Assembly: GCA_945872795.1 (NCBI GenBank)
Contig: CAMCAZ010000003.1
Location: 1 to 64,000 of the forward strand
Direction: 5' to 3'
Length of the DNA: 64,000 nt
From: Chryseobacterium gleum
Lineage (GTDB): Bacteria > Bacteroidota > Bacteroidia > Flavobacteriales_F > PHOS-HE28
Shown in pieces: positions 36,301 through 44,782 of the stretch. Every line of letters begins with the position of its first letter. Positions within the stretch are counted from its first letter, which is position 1. The notes beneath the pieces are model-generated. The model was not told the DNA's origin and searched no databases. It saw nothing but the letters and a program-made list of their open reading frames with translations. A program made the position numbers and the translations under genes.

Positions 36301-37868
36301 ATGATATCGCTTGGCAGGTCGGCTGCCTGGATTGTGTGCCTCCTGTGGCTGAATTCTCGATCATCCAAGATTGCGAGGACTTCCAGTACTCCGTGGAAGT
36401 GGTGGTGACATCACTGGGTACGGACCCTGAAGTGGAGATCGCCAACACGGGCGGGGTGGCTTCCACCTTCATCACGGCACCAGGTACCTATCAGGTGGGC
36501 CCCTTCGTTTCGGGCACCGAACTGGAAGTGACCTTGGTGAACGATGCGAACAACCTGTGCAACCTTTACTCGGGCACGTTGGTGAACCCCTTGTGCCCCA
36601 CGATCCTTTGCGGCAGTTCGCCCGTGGCAGAGACCTACTGCTACATCAACAACGAAAACCGGGCCTGGGCCTATGAGGTACCTGCAGGAGCAACGATCCA
36701 GTTGGTCTTCCAACGCGGTACCATCGAAAGCAACACCTGGGACGACCTGACCATCTTCGATGGCCCGGATGCGAGCGGCCCCGTGCTGTTCAGCCACATC
36801 AACACCTCGACCTACAACCTCGGGCCTGAAGGCAGCGCTGTGAACACCACGTTCAACCCATACTATGCTGTGGATGTGACCACCACCACCGGTAACCTGT
36901 ACATGACACTGACCACGGATGCTTCCGTATCCTGCGAAAGCCAGGCCGGTGCTTGGGACAGCTGGGAATGGACGGTCCAGTGCCTCGGTTGCCAGGCGCC
37001 CGGTGTGGCTTACAACCTGGTGGCGGATTGTATCGCCCGCACCTACGTGGCCGAAGTGATCGTCACTCAGACCCCCGGAGCGAACGGCCTTGAGATCGTG
37101 AACGAGAGCACCGGTGAGGATTCCGTGGTGACCGCACCAGGTGTTTACGTCTTCGGTCCATATGCCCAGAACGATACCACCGTGTTCGGTATCACGGACC
37201 TGGCCAACACCACCTGCACGTTCATCTCCGATTCCCTCACCTACTCGAGCGACGATTGCATCATCAGCACCTGCCAGGTACTGACGACGGACCTTTGCTA
37301 CGCGAACAATGAGGACCGCTGGTACACCTATCAGTCCATTGAGAATGTACCGATGACAGTGGCATTCGAACAGGGCCAGATGCTCACCGGTGACCGAATC
37401 GTGGTCTACAACGGCTTTGATGAGACCGCCACCGTGATCTACCAAGGCGCCAATGGTGGCAACCTGGCCGGTTTCGCGGTGAACTCGCAGAACCCGAACA
37501 ACGTGATCACCCTGCGCATCCAATCCAACAATGCCGGCTCCTGTGCTGATGGGGCGGCCACGGTGCCCCTGCGTTGGGCCGTGGGTTGTGGTGCTGTAGG
37601 CATCGACGAGGCTTCCTCGGAGGGCTTCAGCGTTTACCCGAACCCGACGCGTGACCTGCTGACGATCGCCCTGGGAGGCAATGTGAGCGGCGATGTGCTG
37701 GTGCGTGTCCTTGACATGAGCGGCCGCGTGGTCCTCGAATCGCCTTACGTGGTGAAGGGCGGCGGAAGCAACACCATCAGCCTGGCAGGTCTCCAGACCG
37801 GCCAGTACATGATCCAATTGAACACGGACAACTGGGTGAAGACCCAGCGTGTGCAGGTGGCCCGCTGA
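33378..37868 (+). CDS. T9SS-secreted protein with six CUB-like repeat units
   Basis: 1496 residues. Signal peptide (LASALLLTGLGLSSHVLAQ), an N-terminal CUB-like segment, then six units of about 200-225 residues. Each unit opens with a Cys-x2-Pro linker and a beta domain (STGDGSTVN; VLGPF; HESD-x2-CN), then a CUB-like domain (YCYTNN; GTIES-x3-DDL-x-IYDG-x-DATG; SCSD). The C-terminal about 75 residues are a T9SS type A sorting domain (FSVYPNPTRDLL ... GQYMIQL ... QRVQVAR), so the product should be exported through type IX secretion and attached to or released from the cell surface. No catalytic motif is seen; adhesion or glycan/protein binding is likely. It sits inside the N-glycan gene block but on its own promoter and terminator. 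Confidence 0.9.
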   Translation: MTRTRHVLASALLLTGLGLSSHVLAQGGCTNATLYPLNAITPATNGTPTVISTCTFEEEHSQVTGIAGGGTYEFASSLGSYITVRSGTFDGPVVAEGLSPVQLTAVDNSDLFPHWNVDATCTTDDTECAETSVQRILNCTPPEFTYTYTENCEFGEFYLDINVTSTGDGSTVNITYDVFGSIQTIGAGTGVTQIGPFFIGDQVDLTIEHESDPDCNIALGLLELTSNCPTPIGCGGAPISNTYCYTNSDSRTWTYQSVGTGSLILNFIQGTIESCCDDLTIYDGSDATGTILYQFVNGQPGDVSNISVISLTGSLHMAMTSDGSVSCTSGSTTEWIWEVNCLNCVYPQVTTTVVEDCPNNQWSLEVDVVSTGDGSTVNLNYTVNGGGIQSEIGVGAGVTVLGPFVVNDEVDLEVAHESDVFCNLALPTITDPGNCPNLVTCGAPAFTDEYCYTNNTTESWLYTAISAGTLRLTFTAGTIQSSINDRLIIYDGVDATGPILYEHLGPNFQNQLAGIQVSTTSGSLFMETTSDAFTSCSDANQTAWEWNVQCLDCLLPAATTTIVEDCANNQFTIPLNVTSVGDGASATVSYTVNGGAVQTITGVGVGQTILGPFTVNDVVNLTLEHESNPLCNIPFGDLTDPGTCPTIIVCGATAITETYCYLPSDAQEWRYQSGGAGTLRLRFNRGTIESNTFDDLAIYDGLDATGTQVFVHNNTNTWNLGPVGSAINNTLTQYYEVEIYSTTGNLYMQMSSDGSVQCGGQFPTTTFDSWEWEVVCLDCTIPAGTVTIVDDCANEQFSLSVDVTGTGNAATANIEYTVNGGALQVEAGVGVGITVLGPFAFGDVVNVVLAHESNVLCNIDEGDFSETGTCPLLIVCDGAFVQDSVCFGNNQDLRYYYQGTGTFPLGLFFDNGLLSFGDVVTVHDGGDITAPVIFQSAPNANLTGVFVSTTNPENRMTIRILADGFTSCADGGLADDIAWQVGCLDCVPPVAEFSIIQDCEDFQYSVEVVVTSLGTDPEVEIANTGGVASTFITAPGTYQVGPFVSGTELEVTLVNDANNLCNLYSGTLVNPLCPTILCGSSPVAETYCYINNENRAWAYEVPAGATIQLVFQRGTIESNTWDDLTIFDGPDASGPVLFSHINTSTYNLGPEGSAVNTTFNPYYAVDVTTTTGNLYMTLTTDASVSCESQAGAWDSWEWTVQCLGCQAPGVAYNLVADCIARTYVAEVIVTQTPGANGLEIVNESTGEDSVVTAPGVYVFGPYAQNDTTVFGITDLANTTCTFISDSLTYSSDDCIISTCQVLTTDLCYANNEDRWYTYQSIENVPMTVAFEQGQMLTGDRIVVYNGFDETATVIYQGANGGNLAGFAVNSQNPNNVITLRIQSNNAGSCADGAATVPLRWAVGCGAVGIDEASSEGFSVYPNPTRDLLTIALGGNVSGDVLVRVLDMSGRVVLESPYVVKGGGSNTISLAGLQTGQYMIQLNTDNWVKTQRVQVAR
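33789..37595 (+). repeat. Six tandem in-frame repeats inside the CUB protein gene
   Basis: Units begin near 33789, 34404, 35030, 35709, 36330 and 36987, each about 610-680 nt. Units 2, 3 and 4 are the most alike (Y-T-VNGG, G-GVGVG-T-LGPF). Unit 6 is the most diverged. Confidence 0.8.
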
Positions 37869-37888
37869 TCGGCACAGTAGTTCATAAG

Positions 37889-37915
37889 GAAGCCCCGGCA
37901 ATTCGCCGGGGCTTC
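37889..37915 (+). terminator. Rho-independent terminator after the CUB-repeat gene
   Basis: Perfect 11-bp GC-rich stem (37889-37899 with 37905-37915, 5-nt loop) 20 nt past the stop, followed by a T-rich stretch. It lies between convergent genes and could serve the minus-strand GH92 gene as well. Confidence 0.85.
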
Positions 37916-37936
37916 TTCGTTTCCGGTTTCCCCCAA

Positions 37937-40936
37937 CTACTCGATCAGGATCTCATCGGCGAAGATCCAGCTGGTGCCGCCGGCACCCGGATGACCTTCG
38001 GGACAGGGACCCGCATACCGCGCGATGACCTTGATGTAGCGGGCTTTGCGGCCGAGCTCACCGGTCCGGATCTCCACCTTGCGGGAGCCATCGAGGTCCC
38101 GGGGCACCGTGTTCACCACCGTGGTGCTGCTCCATTGGCGGCCATTCGTGCTGGTCACGAACTCCACCTCGGCCGGATACCAGATCCAGCTCTTCGGGTC
38201 CTGCAGCACGCTCAGTCCGAGACGCTCCACGCGCTGTGCACGTCCGAGGTCCACGGTGGCCAGCAGGTCCTTTCCTTCAAAGCCCTGCCACTCGCCCGTG
38301 CGGAAGTCCTGACCACCGCGCAGTCCGTCCACCAGGGCCTGATCACCACCGGCCGCGTACTGGGCGGCATAGGTGCTCTCCAAGGTCATGGTCCGTTGAC
38401 CCTCGATCCGGACGAACTGCCCCGTGACACGGCGATCACCGGCGATGGCCGTGACCGCACTGCTACTGCGGATGACGAAGGGCTCCTGGTAAGGGGTCTC
38501 CGGACCATCGCCGATCCGGTAGAACAGATCTCCGGGTGTGATACAGCTCACGGTGATCACCAAGCTGTCGCGGAAAGCAGCACCCACGGCGGAAATGATC
38601 GGCACGGCACCGACCATCGACCCAGGCGCCTCCTCCAACTGCATGGTGCTGGGGCCTGAACCGGCGCGTGGGCCCAGCTCAAAATGCAGGGAACCGCCCT
38701 TGATGAGATCGGCGTGATCCAGTTGCCGGAAGGCGGCAGGCTCGTTGCCGTTCCATTGGACCGTCTCGATATGGTCCGCCTGGCCACCATGGATGTTGGA
38801 GGTGATGGTCAGGGGGCCCTGCGCAAGGTTCATCTGGATCTTCGGGAACAGGGGCTTGCCGATCGTGTAGGCCGGAAGGCCAGGGGTGGTGGGGTAGAGG
38901 CCCATGGCGCTCCACACGTACCACGCGCTCATCTGCCCACAGTCCTCATTCCCGGAAAGGCCGTCCGGAGCATCCGCGTAGAGGTCGCGCAGGATCCGGT
39001 CCACGTAAACCTCCGTGCTGTATGGCCGGTCGCTCTGGGCATAGAGGTAAGCGAAGTTGTGGCTGGGCTCGTTGCCATGCGCGTACTGCCCGATCAATCC
39101 GGTGATGTCGCTTTGGTCACGCCCGGTGGTGCTTTCCCGCGCTGCAAAGAGCTCGTCCAGGCGCTTGGTCAATGCCGCCGCACCTCCGATCGTCCGTTTG
39201 TAGTGTTCCAGGTCATGGGGGACGAACAGGCCGTACTGCCAGGCATTCGCCTCCGTGAAATGGAAGTTCACCTCGTAGGGGTCGAAGGGCTCCACGAATC
39301 CACCGTTGCGTCGTGCACGGAAGAAGCCCGTGTTGGGATCAAAGAGGTTCTGCCAGTTCCGGCTCCGCACGAAAAAGCGATCGGCGATGTCCTGCTTGCC
39401 GATGGCCTCGGCGAAGCGGGCGATGCACCAGTCGTCATAGGCATACTCCAAGGTGCGGCTCACGCTCTCCGGCTCATCCTCACTACTGATGTAGCCCCGC
39501 TCGCGATACGCTTGCAGGCCGAAATGGTCCTGCTCCGCACTGGCGACCATCGCCTCCAAGGCCAGTTCCACATCGAAGTCACGGATCCCCTTGAAGTAGG
39601 CATCGGCGATGACGCTCACACTGTGGTAGCCGATCATGCAGTCGGTCTCGTTGCCCCAGAGCTCCCACACAGGCAGTCGTCCACCTTGCTGGTAATGCAG
39701 CAGGAAGGTCCTGATCCAGTCGCGTGTCATCTCCGGTTCCAGCGTGGCCATCAGCGGATGCAACGCGCGGAAGGTGTCCCACAGGCTGAATACGGTGTAC
39801 ACGTTGTGATCCGCGGTGTGCACCTGGCCGTCCATGCCGCGGTACTGGCCATCCACATCGTTAAAGATGTAAGGCGCCACATAGGTGTGATAGAGTGCCG
39901 TGTAGAAGGTGCGTTGCTGCTCGCGTGTGCCGCCCTCCACCTGGGTCTTGTTCAGCTTGGCGTTCCAAGCAGCCTCCGCTTCGCGGCGCACCTTGTCGAA
40001 GTCCCAATGGGGGACCTCGGCATCCAGATTGGCCCGGGCACCTTCTATGCTCACGGCGGAGATGCCGACCTTGACGATCAGGGGGGCCTCCAACGCGCCA
40101 AAGCCATAACCAGCGCCGAAACCATAGAGGTTCGATGGCATCACATCCTCATCCTTTATCGGACTGCTGAAGCGAATGCAGTAAAACAACCGCTGGTCCT
40201 TGGCCCATGATGAGGAGCGCCGTTCGCCGACAACTTCGGTCTCACTCACCTTCCGGATCTCGTGTCCCACGAGCTTGTCGCGATGGGAGAGGTTGAGGAT
40301 CACCCGCGCGGCCTGGCCTTTGGGAAAGGTGTACCGATGCACGCCGACCCGGGCGGAAGCGGTCATTTCCGCTGTGATGGCCGAACCGGGAATGCGCGTC
40401 GGGCGGGCCGCTCGGATGGAACTACCATCGGCACCTGACGGCGGTGGTCCCCACAGGTCCACCTTGTAGTAGCCCGCACTGGCCACTTCCGTGGTATGAC
40501 TGAACAGTGAGCGCGTGGCAGAGCCGTCAAAGGCCATCCCTCCACTACCCGCAACAGGAGAGATCAGCACATCGCACAGGTCCGCCACACCCGTCCCGCT
40601 CAGGTGCGTATGGCTGAAGCCGTAGATGACGCTGTCGCTGTAATGGTACCCGCCGCAGCCATCCCAGTCCATGTAACCATCGGGCCGGGTATCGGGGCTG
40701 AGCTGCACCATGCCATTGGGCACGCACGCACCAGGGAACGTGTGCCCATGGCCACCGGTACCGATGAAGGGGTTCACAAGGTCGCGTGCGATCGATGTCG
40801 AATTGTCGCGGGCGGTGCTCACCTGCGCTTTGACCGTCGCCGTCGCCGTTGCGCAGAACACCAGGCAAATAACTTGTAGCGTCGACCCAATGGGTCGACC
40901 TACAGCATTGGTGGGATGTGAATGTTCCATGTTCAA
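37937..40936 (-). CDS. Alpha-1,2-mannosidase, glycoside hydrolase family 92
   Basis: 999 residues. Signal peptide (VICLVFCATATATVKAQ). The GH92 domain fills about 45-760: VNPFIGTGGHGHTFPGA at the N-terminus, GYHYSDS, YGFSHTHLSGTG, GNEPSHNFAYLY, and GNEDCGQMSAWYVWSAMGLYP with its acidic residues. After it come a chitobiase-like beta segment (PETPYQEPFVIRSSSAVTA) and a discoidin/F5-8-type C-terminal domain (about 860-999). GH92 enzymes are calcium-dependent exo-alpha-mannosidases that trim high-mannose N-glycans. Its start overlaps the stop of the ROK kinase gene by 4 nt. Confidence 0.95.
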   Translation of the reverse strand: MNMEHSHPTNAVGRPIGSTLQVICLVFCATATATVKAQVSTARDNSTSIARDLVNPFIGTGGHGHTFPGACVPNGMVQLSPDTRPDGYMDWDGCGGYHYSDSVIYGFSHTHLSGTGVADLCDVLISPVAGSGGMAFDGSATRSLFSHTTEVASAGYYKVDLWGPPPSGADGSSIRAARPTRIPGSAITAEMTASARVGVHRYTFPKGQAARVILNLSHRDKLVGHEIRKVSETEVVGERRSSSWAKDQRLFYCIRFSSPIKDEDVMPSNLYGFGAGYGFGALEAPLIVKVGISAVSIEGARANLDAEVPHWDFDKVRREAEAAWNAKLNKTQVEGGTREQQRTFYTALYHTYVAPYIFNDVDGQYRGMDGQVHTADHNVYTVFSLWDTFRALHPLMATLEPEMTRDWIRTFLLHYQQGGRLPVWELWGNETDCMIGYHSVSVIADAYFKGIRDFDVELALEAMVASAEQDHFGLQAYRERGYISSEDEPESVSRTLEYAYDDWCIARFAEAIGKQDIADRFFVRSRNWQNLFDPNTGFFRARRNGGFVEPFDPYEVNFHFTEANAWQYGLFVPHDLEHYKRTIGGAAALTKRLDELFAARESTTGRDQSDITGLIGQYAHGNEPSHNFAYLYAQSDRPYSTEVYVDRILRDLYADAPDGLSGNEDCGQMSAWYVWSAMGLYPTTPGLPAYTIGKPLFPKIQMNLAQGPLTITSNIHGGQADHIETVQWNGNEPAAFRQLDHADLIKGGSLHFELGPRAGSGPSTMQLEEAPGSMVGAVPIISAVGAAFRDSLVITVSCITPGDLFYRIGDGPETPYQEPFVIRSSSAVTAIAGDRRVTGQFVRIEGQRTMTLESTYAAQYAAGGDQALVDGLRGGQDFRTGEWQGFEGKDLLATVDLGRAQRVERLGLSVLQDPKSWIWYPAEVEFVTSTNGRQWSSTTVVNTVPRDLDGSRKVEIRTGELGRKARYIKVIARYAGPCPEGHPGAGGTSWIFADEILIE

Positions 40937-41856
40937 GTGCTAAGGGAACCCAATGCCGCAGCCCCCAACAGCGCTGCATCGTCATCGGGCAGGGCAGAGA
41001 CCGTGATGTCCACACGTCCCCGATAGATGTTCAACAAGGCCTCATGGAAGCGTTCACGCAAGGGGGCCATCAGCAGTTCGCCGTTGCGGGCGATCCCGCC
41101 GAACAGCACGATGCGTCCCGGACCGGTGGCACAGACCGCGTTCGCCAGACCCACGGCCAACCAGCCCACCGTCCGTTCGAAGGTGGCCAGCGCCGCAACA
41201 TCGCCTGTTCGGGCGGCTTCAGCGATGGGTAGCACGCCGGTGGCCGATAGGATGCCCTGTCCTTCCGTCACTCCGCTCAGTTCGGCATAGGTCTGCCGCA
41301 TGCCGCGGATGCTGACGTAGGCCTCCAGGCATCCGCGTCGACCGCAGGTGCAGGCGCGACCGTTCACATCCATGATCACATGCCCCAGTTCACCAGCATT
41401 CCCGGCGCTTCCCAGCACCAACTGGCCGTTCACGATGAAGCCACTGCCCACACCCGTTCCCAAGGTGACCACCAGCAGGTCACGGAAGCCCTGACCGGCA
41501 CCGTAGCGCCATTCGCCCAAAGCTGCAGCATTGGCATCGTTCCCCAACACCGCGGGCACGCCCAGGCGATCGGCCATCATACGGGCCAGGGGAACATCGT
41601 ATTTCCAAGGAAGATTGGGGGCCATCTCAATGATGCCCGTGAGCTGGTTGGCGTTCGGCGCACCGATCCCCATGGCTTGCAGTGGTGGAAGGTCCTTTGA
41701 TAGTGTCAATTCACGGGCAGCCTGGGCCAGGGCATCGGCAAATGCCCGATCATCCGCGTGGCCCTCCGTGGCGATCCGTGCTCGCGCGATCACCTGGCCC
41801 TGATGCACCAGGCCCAATTTGCTGGTCGTGCCGCCGATGTCGATGCCCAGGATCAT
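40933..41856 (-). CDS. ROK family sugar kinase
   Basis: 307 residues. ATP-binding DIGGTT at about 5-10, the sugar-binding/catalytic region GNDANAAALGEW with its aspartate, the TLGTGVGSG phosphate loop, and the ROK zinc site GH-x9-CTCGRRGCLEA. It likely phosphorylates an imported hexose (glucose, mannose or N-acetylglucosamine); motifs do not settle which. It overlaps both neighbours by 4 nt, between the MFS transporter and GH92, so the three form one translationally coupled operon. Confidence 0.92.
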   Translation of the reverse strand: MILGIDIGGTTSKLGLVHQGQVIARARIATEGHADDRAFADALAQAARELTLSKDLPPLQAMGIGAPNANQLTGIIEMAPNLPWKYDVPLARMMADRLGVPAVLGNDANAAALGEWRYGAGQGFRDLLVVTLGTGVGSGFIVNGQLVLGSAGNAGELGHVIMDVNGRACTCGRRGCLEAYVSIRGMRQTYAELSGVTEGQGILSATGVLPIAEAARTGDVAALATFERTVGWLAVGLANAVCATGPGRIVLFGGIARNGELLMAPLRERFHEALLNIYRGRVDITVSALPDDDAALLGAAALGSLST

Positions 41857-43235
41857 GCTCGGATCGTCCGTTGAAGTGAACCCTTGAACCCGTACCAGGC
41901 CAGGTATGCATAGCAGATCATGGGCAGAACGAAGCTGCCGTGGAACCCGGTCATGGCGCCGTCCTGCACACCCACCAGGTCGATGATGACGCCCTGCAGC
42001 GGCGGCACCAGGGCACCTCCCACGATCATCATCACCAGCAGGCTCGATCCTTGGGCGGTGTCCTCACCAAGACCGTCGATGGCGAGCGTGAAGATGTTGC
42101 TCCACAGGATGGAGTTGAACAAGCCGATGGCGATGATGGCCCATACGGCGATGAGGCCCTCACCGGCCACCACGATCCCGAGCAGCACCATGGCGACCGT
42201 GGCGAAAAGGCCCAGGGCCCGGGAAGCGTTCGGTCCCGAGAGCACAAATGCGGCCATGTTCAGCAGGATGAGCACGGCCATGGGCCAGGCCTGCTCCAGC
42301 CCCAGGGCGGAACCGGCGTTCAATGCGACCAACAGGCTGAACATCGCGGCGCCCACCGCCACCATGGCCAGGACCCGCTTGGCCATGGGCCAGCCTTTTG
42401 CCAGGGCGATCGCCCCCAGGAAACGACCGGTCATCGCGCCGCCCCAGTAGAGGCTGAGGTAATGTTTGGCGTCATCCTCGCCCAGCCCGAGGATGTGCTC
42501 CAGGCCAAGGAAGCTGATGATCAGGCTGCCGATGGCCACTTCGGCACCCACGTAGCAGAAGATGGCCAGCATGCCCCAGCGCAGGTGTGGATGGCGAAGG
42601 GCCTTTCCGGTGGCAGGGCTTTCGACCCTCGGTGGTTCGGGAAGCCGGGTAAGCCATACGACGAATGCGATCACCACCAGCACGGCGGCCAGCGCGAGAT
42701 AGGGAAGGCGCACGGCTGTTGCGGGATCTACCTGGTTGAAGATGAGCCACCCACCGATCAGCGGTGCGAGCGTGGTCCCCAGCGAATTGAAGGCCTGCGC
42801 CAGGTTCAGTCGGCTGCTGGCACTTTCCGGTGGACCGATGATGGCCACGAAGGGGTTCGCCGCGATCTGCAGCACGGTGAAGCCGAGCCCCAGAACGAAG
42901 AGCGCCGCGAGGTGGGCAGCATAGCTGTGCATGGCCGTGGCTGGCGCGAACAAAGCGCAGCCCAGGGCCGAGATCCCCAGCCCGAGGATGAGCCCCCGTT
43001 TGTAGCCGATGCGCGCAATGGGGTCACCGGAGGAGATCGAAATGAGGTAGTAGGCCAATGAACCGATGAAGTAGGCACCGAAGAAGCAGAACTGCACCAG
43101 CAGGCTTTGGGCATAGCTCAGTTCAAAGAGCCGCTTCCAATGCGGCACCAGCACATCGTTCAGCACGGTGATGAAGCCCCAGAGAAAGAAGAGGGACGTC
43201 AGGACGGCCAGGGGCCGGGCGGTGGAAGTTGGCAT
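41853..43235 (-). CDS. MFS sugar transporter (GluP/NagP/FucP type)
   Basis: 460 residues, about 12 membrane helices. FucP-family motifs: FFLWGFITVLNDVLVPHWK near the N-terminus, ANPFVAIIGPPESASSRLNLAQAFNSLGTTLAP in the middle, and GGALVPPLQG late. This is a proton-linked importer of glucose, mannose, fucose or N-acetylglucosamine across the inner membrane. First gene of the minus-strand sugar operon. The frame is open to 43322, but ATG 43235 matches the family start and avoids the divergent promoter region. Confidence 0.92.
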   Translation of the reverse strand: MPTSTARPLAVLTSLFFLWGFITVLNDVLVPHWKRLFELSYAQSLLVQFCFFGAYFIGSLAYYLISISSGDPIARIGYKRGLILGLGISALGCALFAPATAMHSYAAHLAALFVLGLGFTVLQIAANPFVAIIGPPESASSRLNLAQAFNSLGTTLAPLIGGWLIFNQVDPATAVRLPYLALAAVLVVIAFVVWLTRLPEPPRVESPATGKALRHPHLRWGMLAIFCYVGAEVAIGSLIISFLGLEHILGLGEDDAKHYLSLYWGGAMTGRFLGAIALAKGWPMAKRVLAMVAVGAAMFSLLVALNAGSALGLEQAWPMAVLILLNMAAFVLSGPNASRALGLFATVAMVLLGIVVAGEGLIAVWAIIAIGLFNSILWSNIFTLAIDGLGEDTAQGSSLLVMMIVGGALVPPLQGVIIDLVGVQDGAMTGFHGSFVLPMICYAYLAWYGFKGSLQRTIRA

Positions 43236-43327
43236 GAAGGGAGTTGACGGCCACCAATGTAGTCGGGGTGGATGGAACGAGCACACCCCGGCGATGATGG
43301 AAGAGGGTCGGTGCCCCTCCATGCCGC

Positions 43328-43335
43328 TATCTTCG
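43328..43335 (+). promoter_or_regulatory. Bacteroidota -7 box for the glycosylasparaginase
   Basis: TATCTTCG ends 7 nt before ATG 43343, predicting a very short leader. Confidence 0.5.
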
Positions 43336-43342
43336 GCCCCCG

Positions 43343-44347
43343 ATGAGCGATCGGAGGCATTTCCTGAAAGTGGGTCTGGCCGGTTCGGCAGCCCTCGTTA
43401 CCGGCTGCATGACAGGTGGCGAGCAGCAAGGACCGGAGTCGGAAGCCCTGCCCGCACGGAAAGTGCAGGGTCCGATCGTGCTGAGCACCTGGAAACACGG
43501 AATGGACGCGAATGCCAAGGCGTGGTCAGTGCTTCAGAGCGGTGGCAGCGTGCTGGATGCCGTGGAACAGGGTGTGGCCGTGGTGGAAAGCGACTTCAGC
43601 AACCGCAGTGTGGGACTCGGCGGCATGCCGGACCGCGATGGCAAGGTGACCCTCGATGCCTGCATCCAGGACCACGATGGACGTGCCGGTGCGGTGGCCT
43701 TCGTGCAACGTTTCGAGCACCCCGTGAGCATCGCCCGCGCCGTGATGGAGAAGACCCCGCATGTGATGCTGGTGGGCAGCGGTGCCGAACAATGGGCCCG
43801 GGAGAACGGCTTCACGCCGCGCGACCTGGAGATCCCCGAGGTGCGCAAGGCCTGGCAGGAGTGGCTGGTGACCAGTGATTACAAGCCGGTCGTGAACATC
43901 GAGAACCACGACACCATCGGCATGATCGCCATGGATGCCCAAGGGCGACTGGCCGGCAGCTGCACCACCAGCGGCATGGCCTTCAAGATCCATGGCCGCG
44001 TGGGCGATTCACCGATCATAGGGGCAGGCCTCTTCGTGGATGGCGACGTGGGCGCAGCCTGTGCCACCGGAGTGGGGGAGCTCATGATCCGCACGGCGGC
44101 CAGCCATGCCGTAGTGGAACTGATGCGACAGGGACGCACGGCGGAGGAGGCCTGTCGCGAGGTCATCCATCGTATCCTGCGGAAAGTGTCCGATACCGAA
44201 GGCCTTCAAGTGGGATTCCTGGCCCTGCGCAAGGATGGCGACCACGGAGGGTGGAGCGTCTACAACGGCTTTGAAATGGCCCTTCAGAAAGGAGCCTCGG
44301 GCGAACTGATCGAATGCCGGAGCGAGCGGAAGTGGGAGGGAAGCTGA
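43343..44347 (+). CDS. N4-(beta-N-acetylglucosaminyl)-L-asparaginase (glycosylasparaginase)
   Basis: 334 residues, Ntn hydrolase. Cleaves the GlcNAc-Asn bond, the last step in taking apart an N-linked glycoprotein. The precursor should self-cleave before T191 in HDTIGM. The arginine and aspartate that bind the substrate in the family are in RVGDSP. The N-terminus has a Tat-like motif (RRHFLK) and a lipobox (LVTGC), so it may be exported folded and lipid-anchored. It is divergent from the MFS-ROK-GH92 operon, which supports a shared N-glycan pathway. Confidence 0.94.
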   Translation: MSDRRHFLKVGLAGSAALVTGCMTGGEQQGPESEALPARKVQGPIVLSTWKHGMDANAKAWSVLQSGGSVLDAVEQGVAVVESDFSNRSVGLGGMPDRDGKVTLDACIQDHDGRAGAVAFVQRFEHPVSIARAVMEKTPHVMLVGSGAEQWARENGFTPRDLEIPEVRKAWQEWLVTSDYKPVVNIENHDTIGMIAMDAQGRLAGSCTTSGMAFKIHGRVGDSPIIGAGLFVDGDVGAACATGVGELMIRTAASHAVVELMRQGRTAEEACREVIHRILRKVSDTEGLQVGFLALRKDGDHGGWSVYNGFEMALQKGASGELIECRSERKWEGS

Positions 44348-44395
44348 GCCCACGCCTTGCACATCTTGAACACTTCAGGCTACATTTGAACTTGA

Positions 44396-44746
44396 ATGTC
44401 GCCCATTCGCACCTTCCTAGCTGTGCTCTCCATCGCTGCCTCAGGGCTGGTCGATGCTGCTCCCCGCTTGGATGGCAGCGGACCTGAAGGCGGATCACAC
44501 CTTTCGGTGAGCGCTTCCGGGAGTTCCGCCTTCGTCACCATCCAGCTTCAGCATCATCGGAAGATCGGCATGGTGGTCATGGAGGTGAAGGATGCCCAGG
44601 GGCGTACGCTCTACCGCGAGGAGGGCAAGGCCATGCAGGATGAACTGGTGCGTCGCTTGGACAAGGGCATCCTGCCACGGGGCGAGCACGATCTGGTGAT
44701 CACCACCAAGGACTTCACGCTCAGCGAGCGTTTTACGGTCGAATGA
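44396..44746 (+). CDS. Small secreted protein, function unknown
   Basis: 116 residues. N-terminal signal peptide (IRTFLAVLSIAASGLVDAA). The remainder is a single beta-rich domain (FVTIQLQHHRKIGMVVMEVKD ... GEHDLVITTKDF), which looks like a short Ig-like or sorting-tail-like fold. It does not contain the YPNP motif of T9SS tails. A TACATTTG sequence at 44381-44388 lies only 7 nt upstream of the ATG. Confidence 0.65.
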   Translation: MSPIRTFLAVLSIAASGLVDAAPRLDGSGPEGGSHLSVSASGSSAFVTIQLQHHRKIGMVVMEVKDAQGRTLYREEGKAMQDELVRRLDKGILPRGEHDLVITTKDFTLSERFTVE

Positions 44747-44782
44747 CCGTTCGGAACCCGAGCGCAGCGCTCCGGTCCAAGC

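Noticed and set aside
33789-37595. Repeats as a CRISPR-like or satellite array
   Set aside because: Units are 600 nt, in frame and protein-coding; no 25-40-nt direct repeats with unique spacers were seen anywhere.
36411-37901. Minus-strand frame opposite the CUB-repeat gene
   Set aside because: Antisense shadow of a repetitive gene with a clear T9SS tail.
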